DNA of 8,402 bases from an uncultured Deinococcales bacterium (GTDB taxonomy: Bacteria; Deinococcota; Deinococci; Deinococcales; Trueperaceae), in NCBI GenBank assembly GCA_937934635.1, contig CALGZD010000311.1:1-8402 (forward strand), read 5' to 3'. The notes under the pieces were generated by a model, which was not told where the DNA came from, did not search any database, and saw only the letters and a list, made by a program, of their open reading frames with translations. Positions within the stretch are counted from its first letter, which is position 1; each line of letters begins with the position of its first letter. Made by a program: the position numbers and the translations under genes. Below are positions 1-6,120 of the stretch, piece after piece.

Positions 1-757
1 AAAGAAAATTTTCAATAAGCTGTTGCTCTTCTATAAAGGCTCGGCGCTGAGCAAGCTGTCCCTCTCGTGTGGCTTCAAGGGTTTGAATCTGTTGTTCAAG
101 TTGTGCTTCCGCTGCCTGTAAATCCAATTCATTTTGATTCAGCCTAGCTAGAACGGCTTCTTTAGCTCGCACTTGTTCATTGAGTTCCTGCTGTAAACGC
201 TCAACACCATCGAGTGCTTGATCTATGTTTTGTAATAGCAACACATCTTGTGCTGAAAGCATTGATAAAAAGCGATTGTTTAATCGAAAGCGAAAAAGAC
301 TTTGCGATTCTAGAAGAATACGTGCATAGGGTCCGACACGTTGTTTGTGCAAACTGACTAGTAACAGACTAAGACGTTCATTCATCGTACCCAAGTCTTG
401 ATTTAGTTCTCGATATTTGATTCGACTTGCTTCGATATCATTTTCGATATTCACCATCTCTACTTGTGTTAGTCTGCGTTCTTCTCGCAAACTGCTGATG
501 GATTCACTGATGTCATTACGCTCACGAATATTTTGTTGAAGTCTGCGGTTTGAGTTACCAAGGACTGCATCAATTTCGTTAAGCTCTTGCTGTGTTGCCT
601 GTAAATTGGCTTCGTAGGCTGCGATTTCTTGCTCGAGCCTCTGGGTTGTAGCGTTACTAGTTGTAGCATTACTGGTTGTAGCATTATTTTGCGCCAAGCT
701 AAAACTAGCTAGCAGCAAAATACAAACGATAAAAACAGTTTTTAAATTAGTGAACAT
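1..757 (-). CDS. EnvC-like / M23-family murein hydrolase activator, N-terminal coiled-coil part (C-terminus beyond window)
   Basis: Reading from the ATG at 757-755, the frame stays open for 252 codons to the window edge. Residues 1-22 look like a Sec signal peptide: Lys6, a hydrophobic stretch 8-19, then SLA followed by Gln23. A short NATTS repeat follows at 25-39. The rest is charged, heptad-like and rich in Glu, Gln, Leu and Arg, with motifs such as LSLLLVSLHKQ and RILLESQSLFRF. These resemble the coiled-coil region of EnvC/YibP proteins, which end in a LytM/M23 domain not visible here. Known EnvC proteins act in the periplasm, activating amidases under FtsEX control. The gene lies directly downstream of ftsX, which fits that role. 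AGGGAT precedes the ATG by a suitable spacing. Nearby ATGs at 765 and 762 are in a frame that closes within a few codons. Another secreted coiled-coil protein cannot be excluded without the C-terminus. Confidence 0.8.
   Translation of the reverse strand, partial: MFTNLKTVFIVCILLLASFSLAQNNATTSNATTSNATTQRLEQEIAAYEANLQATQQELNEIDAVLGNSNRRLQQNIRERNDISESISSLREERRLTQVEMVNIENDIEASRIKYRELNQDLGTMNERLSLLLVSLHKQRVGPYARILLESQSLFRFRLNNRFLSMLSAQDVLLLQNIDQALDGVERLQQELNEQVRAKEAVLARLNQNELDLQAAEAQLEQQIQTLEATREGQLAQRRAFIEEQQLIENFL
641..685 (-). repeat. Three 15-bp coding tandem repeats (NATTS/NATTS/NATTQ) after the signal peptide
   Basis: Codons 25-39 of the envC-like gene encode three near-identical pentapeptides, NATTS, NATTS and NATTQ. 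The copies differ mostly by synonymous changes (AAT/AAC, ACC/ACT). They form a short, Thr/Asn-rich, presumably flexible linker between the predicted signal-peptide cleavage site and the coiled coil. Copy number could vary between strains by slippage without breaking the frame. Confidence 0.85.
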
Positions 758-801
758 GCCATCATCCCTAAAACTTTAGCTACTACAAAAAACATACAGT
801 A

Positions 802-845
802 ATAAAAGCGTAGCTTTTATAAGACCAAAAGCACAGCTTTTGGTC
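802..845. repeat. Two tandem perfect hairpins between ftsX and the envC-like gene
   Basis: Hairpin A (802-820) has 8-bp arms, ATAAAAGC and GCTTTTAT, around GTA. Hairpin B (823-845) has 10-bp arms, GACCAAAAGC and GCTTTTGGTC, around ACA. Both share the core AAAAGC-N3-GCTTTT and are separated by two bases. Hairpin B overlaps the first two plus-strand bases of the ftsX stop codon. In the direction of transcription (minus strand) neither is followed by a clean U-run, so a strong terminator is not obvious. An attenuator, an RNA processing or stability element, or a dispersed REP-like palindrome are possible. Confidence 0.75.
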
Positions 846-1701
846 AAGCTTCCTCTAAATACTGTGAAACAGAAATTGCACTACCCACAAGACCTACAAG
901 CAAAGCTAAAAGAAAAATAAGCAGGCACACCGACGCCACCGTGCCAAAATCTTTTAGTAATGGAATGATAGGTATGCGATCAGCTAAACGGTTCACGATA
1001 AGTGAATAGCTGCTTGCAACCAAAATAGTGCTAAGTAAACCGCTAGTTAAGCCCAAGCCTAAGCCCTCTAGCAAAAATGGCGCACGGATGAAATTTTTAG
1101 TCGCACCAACTAAGCGCATAACTTCAATTTCATCTTTTCTAGCCGTGATAGCCACACGGATCGTATTTACCATGGCAAAGAGTGCTGCTGCCAAAAGGAC
1201 AATAATCAGCACTGAGCCAACGAAGCGAAAAGCATTTCGAATGGCTAAAAAGCTTTCAACTGCTTCGCTGCCATCTTCAACATCTTCAACAAAAGGAATT
1301 TGTCGAAGCCTTTCGGTCACAATTGTCGTTTGACTTGGGTCTTTTAAACGCATTTCGATGGTTGGTGGAAGAGGGTTCGCAACCAACGAAGCTGCCTTGT
1401 CAACATACTCGTAGCGATCTGTTAATTCGGCAAGCGCATCGTCGGGGCTGACATAGCGACTTTCAGCAATTTCTGGCCACTGTTGTATTTCTGTATGTAT
1501 AGCAGCAAAATCAGCATTGCGAGATAAAAAGGCGGCCATTTCTAGCTCGCTTTGCATCTCACGAAGCATAAGATTCAGGTTTAGGCTAAAAAGGCTAAAG
1601 GCTGCCAGTACCATCAAAGATAAGACCATTGTGGTGAAGGTAGACAAGCTTGCTATTGGGTTGTGCCGAACTGCCTTAAAGGCTTGACTGATTACATACA
1701 T
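844..1701 (-). CDS. ftsX: Cell division protein FtsX (permease-like ABC transporter subunit)
   Basis: The 285-aa product has the FtsX layout. A cytoplasmic N-terminus with QAFKAVRHNP leads into TM1 at about 21-45. An extracytoplasmic domain follows at about 46-160 (LSRNADFAAIHTEI, PLPPTIEMRL). TM2 lies at about 163-182, and a cytoplasmic loop carries the family signature NTIRVAITARKDEIEVMRLVG and FLLEGLGLG. Two more membrane segments end the protein. In known systems FtsX pairs with the ATPase FtsE at the septum and transmits ATP-driven movement through its outer loop to a coiled-coil murein hydrolase activator; the gene just downstream is such a protein. The ATG is preceded by AGAAG about 8 nt upstream, and 31 nt separate it from the hicDH stop, which suggests co-transcription. 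The usual ftsE immediately upstream is absent here. Confidence 0.93.
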   Translation of the reverse strand: MYVISQAFKAVRHNPIASLSTFTTMVLSLMVLAAFSLFSLNLNLMLREMQSELEMAAFLSRNADFAAIHTEIQQWPEIAESRYVSPDDALAELTDRYEYVDKAASLVANPLPPTIEMRLKDPSQTTIVTERLRQIPFVEDVEDGSEAVESFLAIRNAFRFVGSVLIIVLLAAALFAMVNTIRVAITARKDEIEVMRLVGATKNFIRAPFLLEGLGLGLTSGLLSTILVASSYSLIVNRLADRIPIIPLLKDFGTVASVCLLIFLLALLVGLVGSAISVSQYLEEA

Positions 1702-1732
1702 AGTATAACTTCTATTTTACTACTAAATTTAT

Positions 1733-2722
1733 TTAAAAAATGTTGATAAGTGCCTTTGTAAAACTATCAGTTGTTTCTGTTCCAGATAAATCAGGCGTAA
1801 CTATACCTTGGCTCAAGAGTTGGTTGAGTGAGCTTTCAATCATTTGGGCTGTTTTGTGCTCACCTAAGTGCTCGAGCATCATGCAGGCACTCAAAATAGT
1901 TGCTGTTGGGTTGGCAATTCCCTGACCTGCTATGTCTGGTCCACTACCGTGAACAGGTTCAAAAACAGCATGGTTATCGCCAACATTGGCACTAGGTGCA
2001 AGCCCTAAACCACCAACCAAACCTGCCATGAGGTCACTAAGAATATCACCAAAGAGGTTAGTTGTGACCATTACATCAAATGTTTCAGGGCTACGAACTA
2101 AGTGCATAGCAGCCGCATCAACAATGACATCATAGCTATCAACGTCTGGATAAGCTTTGGCAGTTTCTTGTGCTGTTTTTAGAAATAGACCAGAAGTTAA
2201 AGGCAATACGTTAGCTTTGTGGATGATAGCCAGTTTTTTTGTGCGCTTTTGTGCTTCTTGCAAAGCAACTTTAGTAATGCGTTCACTTGCTGCTTTACTG
2301 ACTACTGCATCTGCTACGGCAATATCACCGTACTGTCTTTCGGCAGCAACATATAGCCCCTCGGTATTTTCCCGAATCATCAGCATGTCGATGTTGTCTT
2401 GTGACCCCTCCACAGGACGAGACTTGGCAGGGCGAAAATTTGCGTAGAGATTGAGCTCTTCACGCATGGTGCGAATCGCACTGTAAAAGCCCTCAACCTT
2501 ATGCTTCGGGCTAGTGAATGCCCCTGCAAGCGTGGCATCAGCAGCACGCATTTTTTCTAAGGTGTTTTCGGGAACACTCTTGCCCTCTTTTTCGAAAACT
2601 GCCCAACCTGCATCGGCATGACTAAACTCAATAGGCAAGCCTGTTGCTTCTAGAACTTTTTGAGCAGCAGGTACAACTTCTGCGCCAATGCCATCACCTG
2701 AAACGAGGCAGATGTTATACAT
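1733..2722 (-). CDS. hicDH: Homoisocitrate dehydrogenase (isocitrate/isopropylmalate dehydrogenase family)
   Basis: The 329-aa protein belongs to the beta-decarboxylating dehydrogenase family. It starts with [13 protein letters not shown] and has the basic substrate site RPAKSRP (97-103). It also carries [10 protein letters not shown], the HKANVLPLT lysine motif, the metal-binding GDILSDL segment and the cofactor loop [19 protein letters not shown]. Family members oxidise and decarboxylate 2R,3S-homoisocitrate, isocitrate or 3-isopropylmalate with NAD(P) and Mg2+ in the cytoplasm. By remembered alignment with the Thermus thermophilus enzyme, Arg84 matches Thermus Arg85, the residue that selects homoisocitrate/isocitrate over isopropylmalate. 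I therefore call homoisocitrate dehydrogenase of the alpha-aminoadipate lysine pathway. LeuB or a promiscuous enzyme is the alternative. No other lysine gene is in view. The ribosome-binding site is weak (TAGGT). It seems to be the first gene of the leftward operon. Confidence 0.85.
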   Translation of the reverse strand: MYNICLVSGDGIGAEVVPAAQKVLEATGLPIEFSHADAGWAVFEKEGKSVPENTLEKMRAADATLAGAFTSPKHKVEGFYSAIRTMREELNLYANFRPAKSRPVEGSQDNIDMLMIRENTEGLYVAAERQYGDIAVADAVVSKAASERITKVALQEAQKRTKKLAIIHKANVLPLTSGLFLKTAQETAKAYPDVDSYDVIVDAAAMHLVRSPETFDVMVTTNLFGDILSDLMAGLVGGLGLAPSANVGDNHAVFEPVHGSGPDIAGQGIANPTATILSACMMLEHLGEHKTAQMIESSLNQLLSQGIVTPDLSGTETTDSFTKALINIF

Positions 2723-2843
2723 GTTGACCTATGTTCTGCATTTTGAGACCGATTTTTAACTTTAATCTTTGATGTTTTATGACTCGAATCATTATTAATT
2801 CAGGCTAACACGGGTGAGGGGTAGGGGGTACTGGCAAAAGTGG

Positions 2844-2879
2844 CTAGTCTTGCCACTAGTCTTGAGACTAGTTTTGAGA
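2844..2879. repeat. Three copies of a 12-bp tandem repeat (CTAGTCTTGAGA)
   Basis: The units are CTAGTCTTGCCA, CTAGTCTTGAGA and CTAGTTTTGAGA, and a decayed fourth begins at 2880. The array also creates an 18-bp interrupted palindrome, ACTAGTCT-TG-AGACTAGT (2855-2872), and a 6-bp hairpin AGTGGC/GCCACT (2839-2857). It lies about 120 bp upstream of the hicDH start codon. Confidence 0.85.
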
Positions 2880-2900
2880 CTTAGCTGAGATTGAAGTTTT

Positions 2901-3031
2901 AGGACATTTCAGGACATTTTAGGATATTGTAAGATTTTGCTTTTGTATCAAGAATTTCAGTAGTTTTAAAAGGGTTTGGGACAAATCTGGGACATTTACA
3001 TAGCAAGCTAGGTCATATCTAGGGCATTGTA
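2901..3031. repeat. Array of about seven AGGACATTT-like sites in 10-11 bp tandem steps
   Basis: Three 10-bp units lie at 2901-2930: AGGACATTTC, AGGACATTTT and AGGATATTGT. A degenerate fourth, AAGATTTTGC, follows at 2931-2940. Two 11-bp units lie at 2978-2999: GGGACAAATCT and GGGACATTTAC. Two more lie at 3010-3031: AGGTCATATCT and AGGGCATTGTA. A working consensus is (A/G)GGACATTT. The last four sites start at offsets 0, 11, 32 and 43, close to whole helical turns. This looks like a multi-site operator for a direct-repeat-binding regulator, though decayed microsatellite remains possible. Confidence 0.5.
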
Positions 3032-3061
3032 CAAAAAGCTACAAGCTTGTGAAAAAGTATT

Positions 3062-3091
3062 AAGACATATCCGATTACAAATCAATATAAT
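3062..3091 (+). promoter_or_regulatory. Candidate sigma-70-type promoter for the two-component operon
   Basis: A perfect TATAAT is at 3086-3091. An 18-nt spacer separates it from AAGACA (3062-3067), which matches four of six positions of TTGACA. A 10-bp palindrome, ACAAGCTTGT (3041-3050), sits just upstream. If used, the mRNA would have a leader of over 200 nt before the response-regulator ATG. A consensus TTGACA at 3162-3167 lies closer to the gene but has only a poor -10 (TCTATT) after a 19-nt spacer. Confidence 0.4.
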
Positions 3092-3224
3092 GCCGTTTAA
3101 AATAGTGTATTCTTAAATAGAGATAGATTTATATTTCTTATTTTTATTTTGGTGTGAGCTTTTGACATTAACTGTTAATAGTGACCTCTATTTGAAACTA
3201 TAGCTCTTCATAACTAAACCCCTT

Positions 3225-3257
3225 TAGCTTATATCTACAGGTAGCTTATCTACAGGG
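3225..3257. repeat. 17/16-bp tandem direct repeat upstream of the response regulator
   Basis: TAGCTTATATCTACAGG (3225-3241) is followed at once by TAGCTTATCTACAGGG (3242-3257). The copies agree except for a 2-bp AT insertion in the first. The end of the pair lies about 60 nt before the response-regulator start codon. This position would suit an autoregulatory operator or a structured leader, but no binding motif is recognised. Confidence 0.6.
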
Positions 3258-3277
3258 TTACTGGTAAATACTGTTTA

Positions 3278-3294
3278 GTGAAGCGCTTTATCAC
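3278..3294. promoter_or_regulatory. Small LacI/cre-like palindrome before the response regulator
   Basis: GTG-AAGCGCTT-TATCAC has the perfect 8-bp core AAGCGCTT with imperfectly spaced GTG/CAC flanks. The core resembles LacI-family operators. It lies about 25 nt upstream of the ATG, inside the likely leader. No LacI-type regulator is in the window, so this is only a weak candidate. Confidence 0.2.
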
Positions 3295-3319
3295 CACAAG
3301 TCTTGGGTAGGGAAACAAC

Positions 3320-3970
3320 ATGAATCAAAGTACTTCTGAGGCAATACGGATACTCGTTGCAGATGACCATAGTTTTTTCAGAGATGGTTTACGGCTCTTT
3401 ATAGATGCAACTGCTGGTTTTGAACTCATTGGTGAAGTTGACAATGCTGTAGACGTAGTTAGTTTTGCAGAGCGGCTGAATCCAGATGTGATTTTGATGG
3501 ATGTGAGTATGCCACCTTCTGATGGTATTCAAGCTACCAGAGAGATAGTTGAAAGTAATCCAGATGCAAAGATTTTGATGCTGACTATGTTTGATGATGA
3601 TGACAATGTATTTAAAGCGTTACAAGCTGGTGCAAAGGGATACATACTTAAAGGTCTTAGTCAGGAAAATTTACTAAGTAGCATTCGATTAGTTGCTTCA
3701 GGAAGCGCTGTTTACGGTAGTGATGTAGCCCAAAGAATGATTGACTATTTTGCAAATGCTCAGCCAAAGCAGTCAATATATTTTCCTTCACTCACAACAA
3801 GAGAAAATGAAGTTTTAACCTTGCTTTCACAAGGATTGCGAAACAAAGAAATTGCCCTCAAGTGCAATATTCAAGATAAGACAGTTAGAAATCATGTAAG
3901 CAATATTTTAGCTAAGTTACAGGTAGCGACTCGTGGTGAGGCGATAGCGAAGTATCAGGAAGGGCGCTAA
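3320..3970 (+). CDS. NarL/FixJ-family response regulator transcription factor
   Basis: The 216-aa protein has a receiver domain (about 9-125) and a LuxR-type helix-turn-helix (about 152-207). The acidic pair is Asp15/Asp16, the phosphoacceptor is Asp61 in LMDVSMP, and the conserved switch residues are Thr89 and Lys111 in YILKG. The C-terminal domain shows LTTRENEVLTLLSQG, NKEIA and KTVRNHVSNILAKL, the DNA-recognition helix region. It should bind DNA as a dimer after phosphorylation by the kinase encoded 11 nt downstream. AGGGA at 3309-3313 lies 6 nt before the ATG and supports this start. Its target genes cannot be told from the sequence. The repeats upstream make autoregulation, or control of the divergent hicDH-ftsX operon, worth considering. 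Confidence 0.95.
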   Translation: MNQSTSEAIRILVADDHSFFRDGLRLFIDATAGFELIGEVDNAVDVVSFAERLNPDVILMDVSMPPSDGIQATREIVESNPDAKILMLTMFDDDDNVFKALQAGAKGYILKGLSQENLLSSIRLVASGSAVYGSDVAQRMIDYFANAQPKQSIYFPSLTTRENEVLTLLSQGLRNKEIALKCNIQDKTVRNHVSNILAKLQVATRGEAIAKYQEGR

Positions 3971-3981
3971 GACTTTTTGAT

Positions 3982-6120
3982 ATGACTGCCTATTCACAAC
4001 TTACAAAAACTTTTGTTGAATGGCAGAAAAAAGGCTATGTCATTAAGGCATTGGTTTGGCTATGGGTTGCTATATTTGCTTTTTCAGTAGTTACTAGTAT
4101 TTTGGGGATTCCCATACGCTATGAAGCCTATATAAGTGCTATGGATATTGAAGTATATCCTCATATATATAACCCAGTTTCTCTTACTTTTTGGAGAATG
4201 TTTTGTGACGGAATCATAGCTGTATCATATTTTATTGGTGCTGCATGGTTAGTTCTAAGATTCGCTGGACGAGGTATGCCACTACTTTCGGCTTACGTTT
4301 TGTTGTGTTTTGGCATAATGATGTCTTATTATACAGAGTCTTATATTTTTCGCGATCAAGTTACAACAACCCTTTTTGAATATGCCTATACTTTCCTCAA
4401 AGTAATAGCTAATATAACGCTTGTATGGTTCTTGTCTTTATTTCCAAATGGTCGTTTTCCTTATCGTTGGTGTTTTTATTTTGCAGTTACTTGGACAATA
4501 TTATTGGTTTGTTTTTTTATGTTTCCGAGCTTTCCTTTAAGTTTTGTCTATGTTGAAACTTTTTATAAATATTATCCATTCACTTATTTCCTTCCAATAG
4601 CTGGTTATTCGATTCCAATAATTGCACAAATCAATAGATATTTTAAATCTTCAGATACTAAGTTAAAAAAACAGACAAGATGGATTCTTATTGCAATGTG
4701 TGTAGTACTAGTTGGTGCTTTATTGGATTTCACTATTGAATTTCTTTTAGGAATCCCTAATTTGCTACCTCGCAATGAGTTTGGTGTTGGAGTTCCTCAC
4801 TGGTTTTATGATCGTTTTAGACATTTATTTAGATCTATTACCTATTGTGTATTTCCCTTTATGATTTGTTATTCACTTAGTCAAAATAACCTTTGGCGTA
4901 CTGATCCATTTGTACGTCGATTGATTTTATACAGCTCTCTTACACTTACTATCGTTACAATCTACATAAGCATAATTGGTATACTCAGTTGGCTATTCAG
5001 CCAACGCTTTGGTTTTTTTACATCTATAGTCTCTGCTGGCACAGTTGCACTATTGTTCCACCCATTACAACAAACCCTACGTAAACGCATCAACAAAATA
5101 TTCTACGGTCAACGAGATGAGCCTTACGAAGTTATCAATGAACTTGGAAAAGGTATGGAAGATGCTGTTGATACAGAAAGCACCTTAGAAAACTTTTGTG
5201 AAAGTACAGCAACGGTTCTGAAACTGCCCTACATGGGCATATGGCTAGATGGTGCAGAAGATAATCCTGTAGCAGAATATGGCGATGATAAAGCTGACCT
5301 GATTATGTTGCCTTTAAGGTATGAATCTGAAAACTTAGGTTTTCTAAAGATGGGTAGACGAGCTGAAGGAGAAGTGTTTAGTAGTAGTGAAAAGGTACTG
5401 CTCAACACCATTGCACAGCACATCAGCGTGATTGCCCATAACTATTTGCTAGCGCAAGAATTACAGACATCTCGTGAACTTATTATCAAAGGGCGAGAAG
5501 AAGAACGTAAACGAATCAGACGTGATTTACATGATGGTTTAGGACCAACACTTGCAAGTACTGCTTTGCAACTACAAACAGCAAGGCAGCTTCTTTACAC
5601 AAAACCAGAAGCAGGTGCAACTATTCTAGAGAACCTAGAAGAGAAAATGAGCACAACGCTTGCAGAGGTTCGTGCTTTGGTACACGACTTGTACCCATCA
5701 GTAATAGACCAACTTGGTTTAGAAGAAGCCCTAAGGCGTGAACTTGAAAAGTTTTCTTCTGCGGATTTAGAAGTATTTTTTAGAGTTGATGGAGATTTAG
5801 ACCATTTACCTGCTGCTGTGGAAGTTGCAGCGTACCGCATCATCATGGAAGCAGTGCACAATGCTCACAAACATGCACAGGCTTCTGAGTGTTTAGTAAG
5901 TATTTATGCAACGACACATAGTCTCAATCTTAATGTTCAAGATGATGGTGTTGGCTTTGCAGATGTTGATCCGAATAGTACATACAGAGGTGAGGGTACT
6001 GGCTTAAATTCTATGCGATTGAGGGCAGAGGAACTTGGTGGGTCGATGCGTGTTGTGGGGCTCGAGCCCCGTGGCGTCCTCATCACAGTTGCAATTCCCC
6101 TAACACCTTCCCAAAACTAA
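3982..6120 (+). CDS. Membrane sensor histidine kinase, HisKA_3 (NarL/DesK-type) class
   Basis: The 712-aa protein begins with a membrane region of about ten hydrophobic segments (near 23-42, 77-92, 99-117, 136-153, 164-184, 198-217, 234-252, 285-300, 315-337 and 342-360). FPNGRF (154-159) and KKQTRW (229-234) resemble a group of kinases I associate with Chloroflexi and Deinococcota. A GAF-like region spans about 380-495. The dimerisation/phosphotransfer motif RRDLHDGLGP (513-522) carries the acceptor His517. The ATPase domain has the N-box EAVHNAHKHA (Asn627), G1 DDGVGF (654-659) and G2 GTGLNSM (672-678). The position often held by Gln/Asn/Thr in phosphatase-competent relatives is Pro522. It should phosphorylate Asp61 of the regulator just upstream. 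The signal is unknown; no extracytoplasmic ligand domain is evident. The nearest ribosome-binding-like run, AGGAAGGG, is distant, so translational coupling is likely. Its stop overlaps the convergent aminotransferase stop. Confidence 0.94.
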   Translation: MTAYSQLTKTFVEWQKKGYVIKALVWLWVAIFAFSVVTSILGIPIRYEAYISAMDIEVYPHIYNPVSLTFWRMFCDGIIAVSYFIGAAWLVLRFAGRGMPLLSAYVLLCFGIMMSYYTESYIFRDQVTTTLFEYAYTFLKVIANITLVWFLSLFPNGRFPYRWCFYFAVTWTILLVCFFMFPSFPLSFVYVETFYKYYPFTYFLPIAGYSIPIIAQINRYFKSSDTKLKKQTRWILIAMCVVLVGALLDFTIEFLLGIPNLLPRNEFGVGVPHWFYDRFRHLFRSITYCVFPFMICYSLSQNNLWRTDPFVRRLILYSSLTLTIVTIYISIIGILSWLFSQRFGFFTSIVSAGTVALLFHPLQQTLRKRINKIFYGQRDEPYEVINELGKGMEDAVDTESTLENFCESTATVLKLPYMGIWLDGAEDNPVAEYGDDKADLIMLPLRYESENLGFLKMGRRAEGEVFSSSEKVLLNTIAQHISVIAHNYLLAQELQTSRELIIKGREEERKRIRRDLHDGLGPTLASTALQLQTARQLLYTKPEAGATILENLEEKMSTTLAEVRALVHDLYPSVIDQLGLEEALRRELEKFSSADLEVFFRVDGDLDHLPAAVEVAAYRIIMEAVHNAHKHAQASECLVSIYATTHSLNLNVQDDGVGFADVDPNSTYRGEGTGLNSMRLRAEELGGSMRVVGLEPRGVLITVAIPLTPSQN
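6057..6070. repeat. 14-bp perfect GC-rich palindrome inside the 3' end of the kinase gene
   Basis: GGGGCTCGAGCCCC lies about 50 bp before the shared stop codons of the two convergent genes. RNA from either strand could form a 5-bp GC stem with a UCGA loop, extendable by G-U pairs on the kinase mRNA. No U-run follows on the kinase side, so it is not a standard terminator. It falls in codons for VGLEPRG and may be coincidental. Confidence 0.5.

Larger units (their letters stand above)
2723..3319. other. 597-bp divergent intergenic region without a convincing gene
   Basis: This spacer separates hicDH (leftward) from the response regulator (rightward). I read both strands for small genes and found only frames of fewer than ten codons without good ribosome-binding sites, such as those starting at 2772 and 3090. 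No tRNA-like or strong terminator structure is seen. The stretch holds a G-rich run at 2812-2834, several tandem repeats, a perfect -10 hexamer and palindromes, listed separately. It presumably carries promoters for both flanking genes; I could not locate a convincing one for hicDH. Confidence 0.7.

Noticed and set aside
469..684. 71-codon minus-strand frame
   Set aside because: It overlaps the envC-like coding sequence in another frame. The 252-codon frame from 757 has a signal peptide, a ribosome-binding site and coiled-coil composition, and explains this DNA.
802..845. Rho-independent terminator ending the ftsX transcript
   Set aside because: Stems are good but no clean U-run follows on the minus strand, so listed as paired hairpins of uncertain role.
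1028..1333. 101-codon plus-strand frame opposite ftsX
   Set aside because: Lys/Ser/Thr-rich shadow of the ftsX reading frame with no recognisable domain.
2157..2447. 96-codon plus-strand frame opposite hicDH
   Set aside because: Antisense shadow of a strongly conserved enzyme; no ribosome-binding site or domain.
2901..3031. CRISPR array
   Set aside because: Units are only 10-11 bp and mostly abut, with no spacers of regular length and no cas genes.
3090..3116. Eight-codon leader frame after the TATAAT box
   Set aside because: Its start overlaps the -10 hexamer and there is no ribosome-binding site, so it would not be translated from that promoter.
3162..3192. TTGACA-based promoter closer to the response regulator
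   Set aside because: The -35 is perfect, but the best -10 match is TCTATT after a 19-nt spacer. It is kept only as an alternative in the promoter entry.
5595..5861. 88-codon minus-strand frame opposite the kinase core
   Set aside because: Antisense to the conserved HisKA_3/HATPase coding region; Ser/Ala-rich shadow translation.
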